Below are positions 11,716 to 21,444 of a DNA stretch of 64,000 bases, in pieces. The position numbers and the translations under genes were made by a program. The stretch spans positions 20,895,001-20,959,000 of the forward strand of contig CM077011.1 in the NCBI GenBank assembly GCA_039090855.1, read 5' to 3'. The stretch's first letter is position 1; the number at the start of each line of letters is the position of its first letter. The DNA is from Macrothele yani. Lineage: Eukaryota; Arthropoda; Arachnida; Araneae; Macrothelidae. The notes under the pieces were generated by a model. It had not been told where the DNA came from and searched no databases. It saw nothing but the letters and a program-made list of their open reading frames with translations.

Positions 11716-12405
11716 ACGAGTTTGCTCGGGTTATAACGTGATCTTGAAAAATTACAATTATCTCTGTCTCTCTATCTTGTCCTCCCATGGCGGGTTGAAT
11801 TCCAAAAACATGAAAGAGACTCTGTATATATAAGTTCTACATTTCGTAATTTAAAATGCCGAATATATGAACACAAATGCAATTTAAAAACAAATTCCTC
11901 CACTATGGCATTTTCTAGATTATGCTCGGAAGGTATGACGAGCCACTAGGGAACCTTACTTCTATCCTTTCGGCTCCAGCAATACGCTTTGCTACTCTAT
12001 TCTCTGAAAGCATATGGATTTACAAGTATGGACCTAAATGTTGCAATGACGACTTTGCAACATTTAGGTATACCTCTCCCTTGGAAATTTCTTTTAAAAC
12101 CGGAACCATAACTTCAAGTGGTTCAGAAATTCAATTTGTGTATGCTTATGTAAATATGATTCTTTGACATGCGTAGTATACTTGTATTATGACCTCTTCA
12201 TTCTGTATTTAAGTCACCCAACTTTTCATTTCCGTTGCATAGTGTGTATGACCTGATGAAGGGACCGACGCGGTCACCGAAAGATCTCGTCCCTTTTTAA
12301 TGTTTTAAATGTGTTTTTAACATCATTTTTAAATATTAAAGAGTGGTTTTATCTGAAAAATCGTACATCAGAGGGCTTATTCTATGACTTCACTAACTCA
12401 TCACG
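11716..12405. other. Unassigned DNA
   Basis: No gene or terminal repeat is recognised. Short reading frames here have no recognisable motifs and look like chance frames. Confidence 0.4.
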
Positions 12406-12705
12406 AAAACTTCAAGACTTTATGGGTGGAATTCCGCAAAGACGACTATGCTTCCTTGAGGATTACTGGCAAATTAATGCAGCGGGATTACCATTCCACT
12501 GCTGCATACGGGTAAGGGACAAAGTGCTTTCGGGGCCGACTTCACAGGGAACCATTCCAAACACAGGGAGTCTGTCGAAAACATCGAAAAAAAACTCAGA
12601 CTTGGTGGCTGGTAGGAACGGGATTCGAACACTCGTCAGAAACGGCCGCTTCTCACACAGTGCATAGAGACTTAACGAACTGGGCTATGCCGGTGGTAAA
12701 TTATA
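12406..12705 (-). mobile_element. tRNA-derived SINE (second family)
   Basis: On the minus strand a tRNA-like head begins near 12700, with an A-box-like TAGCCCAGTTCG at 12677-12688 and a B box GTTCGAATCCC at 12620-12630, about 58 bases apart as in a tRNA. The body continues leftward to roughly 12410, but its end is not clear. The head cannot be a working tRNA gene because the acceptor stem does not pair well. The left boundary is a guess. Confidence 0.6.
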
Positions 12706-14204
12706 GTTATTCTTAATTATAAAAATCCCTTTTGGAATTTGAGTAGGAGTCAGATAAGATAACAGCTATTATGTTTATAATTTATTGCCCCCACTTTACT
12801 ATGGAAAGAAAAAAGCATTTCTCTAATCGCAGTTGAATTACTTTTGCATGTCGCAATAATGTGTTCATCCAAATCGAATGACATTTGTAAATATAAGCAT
12901 TTTCCAAGGCAATTTCACTTGACTTGAGTTCATTCATACGCAAAGGTTTTCGCTTACTTTAACTAAAGGTATTACAAGAAAATCTGCATACTCACTTTGA
13001 AAAGGAAAATAAAATAAAGTGAGGAATTCGCATAAAAACTCAGAAAAGTTCGAAAACGTCATCCACTCTCCTACCAACGATCGGAGTCAATATCAATTGC
13101 AAACACTTGGATGTGTGCGTCAAAGAAAAGGCAAATGTTTGAGGGAGAGAAAAAAAAACAAATATCTGGATTGCCCAAGTTGTTTGAAAGAGCCATATAT
13201 CACAAAAAAATCCATATGACTTCGGTGACCCTAACATCATGCTCGTTGCAAGACTGAGTCGTGTAGTGCCGTCTTCTTTTTCATGGGTCCCTCAACAAAA
13301 GTCTCTCGAGTGGGAGGAAGCACTACCTTCTGCCTCCCGTAGGATAATCCCCGACCATCGCACCGATACTTGGGTCATATGCACCGAGATAAAGACGTAA
13401 AGTTCCGGAGGAGCACAGCCTCATTCCGGATTCATCAGGAGTCTCTGGGACGTGAAATATGGCATTACACTGTCAAAGGTTGAATACGGCTTCGCAGAGG
13501 AGAATTCCAGTCACCCATTCAATGCGTATATTATGCCAGGGCGCAAATCGGCCATCCAGCACACGCGCTTGTGAATATCGAAGCTGAGTAATATCTTGTG
13601 GGAGGCATTTGATTCGACGACCTAGGGCAGAACAAAAATTGGGAAAGTAGAAAGAGGGGAAATAATGAAATGCTAATAAAAAGGGGTGCGTCTACTGGGA
13701 AATGTGTCTATATTTCACACTGCATTCAGTGTTTCAACTTGTTCTATGAAAAGCAAAAAAGTCCCTTAGTTTTCGGGAAATTTTCTTCACTGTAGATACA
13801 AAGTTAAAACTTAAAAAACAAGTAAAGTTTTTTGTGTATAACTAAAACATCATTGAAAAAATAATGCCCCGAATACACGACTGGCAAACACAGCCGGCGC
13901 TTTTTCTCATAGAGATGGGGGAAATTATTACATCTGTACATATAAAACTGAAAGCCCTCACTGACTCATCACCGAATCTCAGAAACTTTCATATTTGGCA
14001 GAAATGTTCCTTTTACGGCATACTAAGAAAGGATTTTTTCCTACGATAACTTTATGTGGGTCGAAATGGGTTTTTTAAATAACCCAGCTTTGATAACGCT
14101 AGGACGTTTTGCAATAATCGAGCCATTGTTCACAGCAACTGAAGCCCCACCTAAGTTTTGAATGACTTGAGTTGACCTGCTCAGTATATATTTTGTACTA
14201 AATT
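12706..14204. other. Unassigned DNA
   Basis: About 1.5 kb with no supported gene. 13240-13620 is somewhat GC-richer and could be an old element, but I recognise no motif, terminal repeat or splice-flanked frame in it. Confidence 0.4.
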
Positions 14205-14810
14205 TATTTGTTCTAAATTTATTTATAGACAAAACCCTAAAAAATCATGCAAAAAGCGCTATATCATAATATGCTTTGCATTTAAACATTTAATATCGTT
14301 TGACATATCGAGTGTCAATGTTTTTCTATTTGTTCTAAATTTATTTTAAAAAAATACCTTTTAAAAATATAAAGTAAAACGCGATATATCATAATATGCC
14401 TTGCATTTAAACATTTATATTATCGTTTCACCTATCGAATGTCAAGGTTTTTTGAGTCGAAATCAAATTACCAACATTCGGTTTTTTTTTTTTTTTTTTT
14501 TGGAGGTTTAACGATCACCGTGAGCAACTCAATGGGCTATAAGCAGTCGCCCATCCCTAATTTAGGGTCATTGGTTCCAGGGAAGGGAGAGAGCCAGTGC
14601 CGTAAGACAAACACAACATTCATGCCTCACCGGGATTCGAACCCAGACCCTTTTCGGACGAATGATCAGAGGCCTTCGCTTAGACCACTGCGCCACATTT
14701 ATTTTCACCAAAGCAACAGTGAAGTCATATATGTGATTTTGTTGAGTCAAAATCAAATTACCAACATTCATTTTTACCAAAGCAACGGTGATGTCACATA
14801 AGTGGTAAGG
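14205..14810. repeat. Local tandem duplications, one split by a SINE
   Basis: A unit of about 125 bp is duplicated at 14208-14332 and 14333-14460 (shared CATAATATGC, TTGCATTTAAACATTT, ATCGTTT). A second duplicated segment carries AAATCAAATTACCAACATTC. One copy, starting near 14457, is interrupted by a SINE. The next, at 14748-14805, is uninterrupted and reads straight into CACCAAAGCAAC-like sequence, so it preserves the empty site. Confidence 0.75.
14479..14700 (-). mobile_element. tRNA-derived SINE with poly(A) tail (third family)
   Basis: Read on the minus strand, this is a clean SINE. A box TGGCGCAGTGGTCTAAG lies at 14679-14695 and B box GGTTCGAATCCC at 14632-14643. An unrelated body follows, ending in about 22 A residues (14481-14502 as T on the plus strand). 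Total length is about 220 bp. It sits inside a duplicated unit whose sister copy is empty (14748-14805), so the insertion is defined by comparison within the window. A relative lies at 16335-16530 on the plus strand and a fragment at 52895-52990. Confidence 0.88.
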
Positions 14811-15209
14811 TGACTCCAATAAATATAAATATGCGGGTAGATTTTCATAGTAATTGAAATTTGAAAAAAAAGTTTCCCCCTTGAGATATTAATGATGGCA
14901 ACACAATTTTGCTCAGGCTTCCAACAACATCTGATATAAAAAGATTATAGTACAAAGCAAACCGATCAAGTGTATTCTTCGTATATTACTTTTTGGTACA
15001 CATTATATTATGGTATGATATGAAATCCTGTACTCCAGAGATATATTTAATATCATCCCGTTCGAAGAATTAGTATTTAGCTAGTCTATGTATAAGTTTA
15101 CAGTGTTTCTTACAACGAAGAGGCAAACCTAATGTTTTGGCCCTTTGTATGCGTTTGAAATAGTTTTTTGTAGTTATAATGTTCTCCTCTTCGCGCGCTC
15201 CAAGACAGC

Positions 15210-15880
15210 CATTACCTGTCTTGTGGTTCCTGATACCCAACACGTGACCAGAAGATCCTGCAACTCTTTCGAGTTACGCGGTTGAGCCGCGGCAGATCGG
15301 ATTTGCTGTTCCAACACAAACCACAAATTGGATTCATTGTCTGGAGAAATTGAAGGCCAGGCCTATCCCGCAAACCACTCTCGAACCATGCAAGCAGTAT
15401 GGCACAGAGCATTATCCTTCTGAAAGAAGGCACTACTGGAGGGGAATACTGTTTCCATGAAAGGCTCAACCTTGTCTGCAATGATGTTTAAATAGGTTAT
15501 AGACGCCATACTTTCGTGCGCATGAACGACTGAACCCAGGATTTCCCAGCAGAATACTGCCCATTGCATTGCACGTTCTCCACCATGTGTTTCCCTACCA
15601 CGCTAAATCCTGGTGCCAACACTTCCTTAGGTAAATGACGCACACGTACCAAGCCGCGTTCCGCAAGGTGCAATAGGAAACGAGATTCATCTGACCAGAC
15701 GACTTCCTTCCAAACAATCAAGGTCCAGTTTGATGCCTGTAGGCGCTTTTCACTGCGAATAGAGGTTAGCATGGGCACTAGAAGGGGCCTTCGGCTACAC
15801 CGCTTCATTTTCAGCAGAGTTCGATCTACTGTGTTGCGACGCATTACTCTCGTGCCACCAAGGGTCGCGCTGGCGATCGC
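15210..15880 (-). mobile_element. Tc1-like transposase remnant
   Basis: On the minus strand, Tc1 transposase motifs occur in order: VWKEVVWSDESRFLLH around the first catalytic Asp (about 15690-15710), then FFQKDNALCHTACMV with the second Asp (about 15385-15430), then C-terminal traces down to about 15215. The pieces are in three frames, so the gene is broken. The start of the gene is cut off near 15880, where a Penelope-like fragment begins. The terminal repeats were not identified with confidence. Confidence 0.82.
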
Positions 15881-15884
15881 ATTC

Positions 15885-16290
15885 TTCGTAAAGAATTTAG
15901 CTTCCTACTCCTAAATCCACAGCCATTCGCAAAACTTTGGATATCATTACGAACAATGAGACCTGCAACAACAGCGTCTCTCTAGAATTACCACGAATTT
16001 TGAACCAATACTTCAAATAATGAATGCCTATTGCTTTCTTCCAATGATTCCGCGTGCAAAACGAACATGATGCTTCGTGTCTTTAATTGTATAATTACAT
16101 TTGCATCTCTTCGTTTATTGTCAAGTCAAGTCACCCCGCTTAAATTGTTGAAGCGTTCTATTATTCAGTTTGCTGTCTACCTTCCTTGAAAAAACAATCT
16201 GGTTGATGTGCGAAAGCTTTAAAACTTTGATTCCTATTCTACACCAAGAAATTCGGATCATTAGTATAGTAGAGTTGGTGTACAGTTCCT
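15885..16290 (+). mobile_element. Penelope-like element, 3' fragment
   Basis: The sequence matches the 3' part of the larger Penelope-like copy at 46530-47750. The coding tail gives KNLASYS, then AIRKTLDIIT and NNSVSLELPRILNQYFK, ending in a stop (about 16008). The untranslated tail that follows shares GCGTTCTAT, TTGAAAAA and CATCTGGTTGATGTGCGAAAGC-type sequence with 47600-47690. It is strongly 5'-truncated, as is usual for retroelement copies, and is fused directly to the Tc1 remnant on its left. Confidence 0.85.
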
Positions 16291-16334
16291 GTTTATTAAT
16301 TAAAATGGAAAGCATTTGCAAACTAAGTGAATCA

Positions 16335-16530
16335 CACGTTTGGCGGTGGTCTAAATGTTGGCTTCTGATCATTCGTCCAAATCGGCCTCGGTTTGAATCC
16401 CGTGAGGCATGAATGTTGTATCTGTGTTAATGCACTGGCTGTCTGTTCCCTGCAACCAGTGACTCTAAATTACGGACTGGCAACAACTTATAGTCCATTG
16501 AGTTGCTTACGGTGGTAGTTCAATCGCTAA
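16335..16530 (+). mobile_element. tRNA-derived SINE (third family), plus-strand copy
   Basis: This is the same family as 14479-14700. It has TGGCGGTGGTCTAA at 16341-16354, GGTTTGAATCCC at 16390-16401, then GAGGCATGAATGTTGT and the conserved body (ACTGGCTGTCTG, TATAGTCCATTGAGTTGCT). Both promoter boxes carry substitutions compared with the copy at 14479, so this one is older. Confidence 0.85.
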
Positions 16531-16534
16531 CAAA

Positions 16535-17214
16535 CAATACTTTTCCTGAATATATTTATCAGAAAAAAACAAGATTTAGCACATTATTAGCTCACACATT
16601 TTACTGTTAAAGCTAAAAATGAACAATATATATATATTTTTTTCAGTATTTGACTGATGTTCTTTAGAAGACGGTCCCCTAACTACAAGGTAAGGGAGAA
16701 AGCACATTCATTCTTCCTTTTCTTTGTCTGCCAGCTGGGATTGATTTCTTCTTTGCACTTCCTTGTCTAATGAGCAGGAACTACTTAATTTGGTGATCCA
16801 TTCCAATAAACATTAATGGAAGTCGTAATGAATTCCTACACTCGCTTCGAAACTCCGAACGAGAAACAAAAAAGGAAGGGGGAAAATCTGAAAAAAAAAA
16901 TAAATTGAGAAAAAAAATTTCAGGAGAAATGGCACAGCCATATATATTGTAAAATGCTGATATTTAGTGTTGTCCTCTGGACGTTTTTGGAAATAAAGTT
17001 CAAGCTTATCGTAATAACTATGGGATTCCATTTTTAAGCATTTTCTTTTTCGGAAATTTACGTTTGAGATCGTTTTCTGAAAATGATATTCAGCAGAAGG
17101 CCATGTAGTTACAAAACAATGAAAGCTGCCTAGTGGCGGACTGGCAATTCATAAACGGCCCTAGAAATTATTTTGTGCTACCCGCATTTGGGAAAAAACA
17201 TCGAGGTATACCAT
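16535..17214. other. Unassigned DNA
   Basis: No gene, SINE or terminal repeat recognised. It is AT-rich with homopolymer runs. Confidence 0.4.
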
Positions 17215-17650
17215 CCCTAAACAATTTGGTAAAATCATGCTATGCATTGATGAGGATACGCTTTCCAACATACCAGAAATCATTACTCAAATTAATAACG
17301 GCTGTGCCCTGACCTTTGACCGTATTTCGATGATATTAAATATAATTGGTTCTGTAAACCTCCGGAACAACACGATAACGTTTTGTTGCAATCGAAGCAT
17401 TTTTACGTAAGTTATGTCGCATAAGGGCTATGGAATGGATCCCGGCCCTATGTCCTGGCCTTTGACCCTATTTTGCCCATTTTCAATAAGGTTCGTCCCC
17501 AGGTTGTCCCCTAACACATACTAACATTTTATCGAAATCGAACCATTTGTACGCCAGTTATCGTGCGGACAGACAGACAAACAAAGCTGGAGCATATACG
17601 CTTCTTCAACCTACGGTTGGAAATCGTAAAAAAAACATTTAGAAAAAGAA
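17215..17650. repeat. Dispersed repeat, copy 2
   Basis: This aligns over most of its length with 11190-11660: GGTAAAATCATGC, CATACCAGAAAT, CCGGAACAACA, TTTTTACGTAAGTTATG and the closing CAGACAGACA...AAGCTGGAGCATA. The two copies differ by small indels and many substitutions, so this is an old family. Confidence 0.75.
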
Positions 17651-18366
17651 CCGAAAATGTTCTGCTTTGCAAGAATTTCAGTGCAAATTTATAAAGTGAA
17701 AGAAATTAAAAAATCGGAAAATTAGTTTCAATTTATTTACTTTCAAATTGAAAAAAAATGTTTTTTTCTGAGCTGAAGCAGATTTTCCAGATTACAATTT
17801 AAACATTCATGTAACCGTAAAGCCCAAAAACTAGTAATCTCATGCAGAGAGAAAAGAGGGATCTCATGTAAGAAAAGTCTTGATATAAAAAGCAGCAATC
17901 CAAAACTTCTACCGTAAGTCACCCTCAATGCATTAACATACACAATGAATTTCGAGTTTCTATTCCAGACTATTGATAGCATATTTGATTATATTGTACT
18001 GCTTATTCAACTGCAATTGACAAAAGCGGGCTGAAGCAGGAGATATCATTCAGCCCAAATAGAGGGGGCATAAATCTGAACGTGCGAAAAAGGGAAATGG
18101 AGGTATCAAAACAGAGTTTGACTCAGTAGAAAATTCTCTAAGTAAGTTTTTTTTTAATTTTCTGAAGCTGTAAAAGTAGTAAACATACTTTGCCATTTTA
18201 GTATAACGTGGTTTTCCCCAGGTACAACAGGCTTACAATTTGACGCTGACCTGATACTGAGCCACTTACCGGTCCAGAAGTTGATTCATGTGTTTAGTTT
18301 TCAAAATTCGGGGCACCTTTGCCAGTACTGATAAAGAACTTGTGTCACGAGGATGCCATTGCTTAC

Positions 18367-18475
18367 CTTTCATTGTCACCTTGATTTAGTCTTGCGATGT
18401 TGTTAAGCATCCCACTTTCTCCTACAGCATCAGGAACAGATACTACGCTCTCCAGATGAGCTTTGGATATATTCC
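18367..18475 (-). CDS. Candidate coding exon of unidentified host gene
   Basis: On the minus strand, 109 nt are bounded by a strong acceptor (a pyrimidine-rich stretch, then CTACGACAG) and a consensus donor (GAAAG then GTAAGC). Only one frame is open. It begins with two bases completing a codon and encodes NISKAHLESVVSVPD, AVGESGMLNNIARLNQGDNE, and two further bases. The exon at 29869-30057 ends with one base, so the two join in phase (the junction codon would be Gly). If the donor is not used, the frame reads through Arg to a TAA at 18363-18365, so this may be the last coding exon. A second acceptor/donor pair downstream (about 18270-18328) would leave an intron of only 38 nt, which is improbably short. 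The protein is not recognised. Confidence 0.6.
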
Positions 18476-18529
18476 CTGTCGTAGGTAATTCTGTGACAAT
18501 TAAAAAAAAAGAAACAGAGATCTCATTTT

Positions 18530-20860
18530 AAAAACTTTCTATTTCTCATAATAATTACATGATTACATGATCACTACAATTGTTACGGCGTGATAGTTAC
18601 AAGTGACAACGCTATGCATGAATAGACACACAATTTTTTTTTCTATTTAAAGAGCTAGGAAAAATAAAAATAAAATACTTACTATTTATAGGGCTAACTT
18701 ATCTTAGGAAACATTCTAAGTAATGAAACTTATCTTAGGAAACATTCTAAGTAATGAAACGTATCTTAGGAAACATTCTAAGTAATGAAACTCATCTTAG
18801 AAAACATTCTAAGTAATGAAACTTATCTTAGGAAACATTCTAAGTACGAAACTTATCTTAGGAAACATTCTAAGTAATGAAACTTATCTTAGGAAACATT
18901 CTAAGTAATGAAACTCATCTTAGGAAACATTGTAAGTAATGAAACTTATCTTAGGAAACATTCTAAGTAATGAAACTTATCTTAGGAACCATTCTAAGTA
19001 AGGAAACTTATCTTAGGAAACATTCTAAGTAATGAAACTTATCTTAGGAAACATTCTAAGTAATGAAACTTATCTTAGGAAACATTCTAAGTAATGAAAC
19101 TTATCTTAGGAAACATTCTAAGTAATGAAGAAAGATTTTAAAACTTTCTATTTCTCATATTAATTACATGATTACATGATCACTACAATAGTTACTGCGT
19201 GATAGTTACAAGTGACAACGCTATGCATGAATAGACACGCAAATATTTTTTTCTTTTTAAAGAGCTAGGAAAAATAAAAATAAAATACTTACTATTTATA
19301 GGGCTAACTTATCTTAGGAAACATTCTAAGTAATGTAGAAAGGTTTTAAAAACTTTCTATTTCTCATAATAATTACATGATTACATGATCACTACAATTG
19401 TTACGGCGTGATAGTTACAAGTGACATCGCTATGCATGAATAGACACACATTTTTTCTTCTATTTAAAGAGCTAGAAAAAATAAAAATGAAATACTTACT
19501 ATTTATAGTGCTAACTTATTTTAGGAAGCATTCTAAGTAATGGAACTTATCTTAGGAAACATTCTAAGTAATGAAACTCATCTTAGGAAACATGCTAAGT
19601 AATGAAACTTATCTTAGGAAACATTCTAAGTAATGAAACGTATCTTAGGAAACAATCAAAGTAATGAAACTTATCTTAGGAAACATTCTAAGTAATGAAA
19701 CTTATCTTAGGAAACATTCTAAGTAATGAAACTCATCTTAGGAAACATTCTAAGTAATGAAACTTATCTTAGGAAACATTCTAAGTATGAAACTTATCTT
19801 AGGAAACATTCTAAGTAATGAAACTTATCTTAAGAAACATTCTAAGTAATGAAACTTATCTTAGGAAACATTCTAAGTAATGAAACTCATCTTAGGAAAC
19901 ATTCTAAGTAATGAAACTTATCTTAGGAAACATTCTAAGTAATGAAACTTATCTTAGGAAACATTCTAAGTAATGAAGAAAGATTTTAAAACTTTCTATT
20001 TCTCATATTAATTACATGATTACATGATCACTACAATAGTTACTGCGTGATAGTTACAAGTGACAACGCTATGCATGAATAGACACACAAATATTTTTTT
20101 CTTTTTAAAGAGCTAGGAAAAATAAAAATAAAATACTTACTATTTATAGGGCTAACTTATCTTAGGAAACATTCTAAGTAATGTAGAAAGATTTTAAAAA
20201 CTTTCTATTTCTCATAATAATTACATGATTACATGATCACTACAATTGTTACGGCGTGATAGTTACAAGTGACATCGCTATGCATGAATAGACACACATT
20301 TTTTTTTCTATTTAAAGAGCTAGAAAAAATAAAAATGAAATACTTACTATTTATAGTGGTAACTTATTTTAGGAAGCATTCTAAGTAATGGAACTTATCT
20401 TAGGAAACATTCTAAGTAATGAAACTTATCTTAGGAAACATTCTAAGTAATGAAACTTATCTTAGGAAACATTCTAAGTAATGAAACGTATCTTAGGAAA
20501 CATTCTAAGTAATGAAACTTATCTTAGGAAACATTCTAAGTAATGAAACTTATCTTAGGAAACATTCTAAGTAATGAAACTTATCTTAGGAAACATTCTA
20601 AGTAATGAAACTTATCTTAGGAAACATTCTAAGTAATGAAGAAAATTTTTTAAAAACTTTCTATTTCTTATAATAATTACATGATTACATGATCACTACA
20701 ATAGTTACCGCGTGATAGTTACAGTGACAACGCTATGCATGAATAGACACGCAAATATGTTTTTTTCTATTTAAAGAGCTAGGATAAATGAAAATAAGAT
20801 ACTTACTATTTATAGGGCTAACTTATCATAGTAAACATTCTAAGTGATGAAGAACAAAGT
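18530..20860. repeat. Composite 31-bp tandem array with spacers
   Basis: A 31-bp unit, essentially ACTTATCTTAGGAAACATTC then TAAGTAATGAA, is tandemly repeated in long blocks at about 18706-19128 (13-14 units), 19506-19975 (about 15) and 20350-20640 (about 9). Single units stand at about 19306-19335, 20155-20182 and 20820-20850. Blocks alternate with near-identical spacers of about 175 bp (CTTTCTATTTCTCAT, ATTACATGATTACATGATCA, GTGATAGTTACAAGTGACA, GCTATGCATGAATAGACAC). The order long block, spacer, single unit, spacer repeats with a period near 847 bp. Each unit holds the small inverted repeat CTTAG/CTAAG. It is non-coding. Confidence 0.95.
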
Positions 20861-21089
20861 AGAAATTTAGGTTTGCGTAAAACGTCGGTTCGCATTTTGG
20901 GAATAGATATCCTTTGCACAAAATTTAAAAGTTAATTTGCATTGTTGTCACGTGATATTTACGTATTGAGAAAAACTGAGATTCCGACACATCTATTCAA
21001 AAGGAGTTCGCCGTAATCGGTTCAGCTGTGTTCCTTTGGTGTAAGTTTGAACACATGAGATAATGTAAGGTCTATTAGCGTCATTCAAA

Positions 21090-21444
21090 GCGATTTTTCT
21101 ATAATAAAGGTGAAAACGCGACGGAACCGCAAAAACAAAGAATATTTGCTGCATACGGGGAAGATGTTGTAAGCGTCCAAACGTGTCAGTATTGGTTTGC
21201 CATGTTTCATCTTGGAGATTACCCACTCGACGAAGAAGTAATCTCATGCTGAGGAAAACTCACTGAAGTTGGCGACCACCAAATCAAAGCTTTAATAAAA
21301 GGCAACCCACACAATACGACCAGAACATTGCATAGACACTGGAAACATCCAACTATGTCGACTCATTGCATTTGGCAAAGTTTGGATATGCGAATCGTCT
21401 TGAAAGCGCAATTTGAGGTAAAAATGTCCTCGATCGCATATCAA
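21090..21444 (+). mobile_element. Outer mariner (DD34D type), 5' part
   Basis: The N-terminal DNA-binding region of a mariner transposase reads forward: QRIFAAYGEDVVSVQTCQYW, GDYPLDEE, then after a stop GKLTEVGDHQIKALIKGNPH and NTTRTLHRHWKHPT. The coding trace stops at about 21443, where another mariner has inserted. It resumes at 23880 in register with the family. A stop codon and frame changes show it was already dead or has since decayed. Confidence 0.85.
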
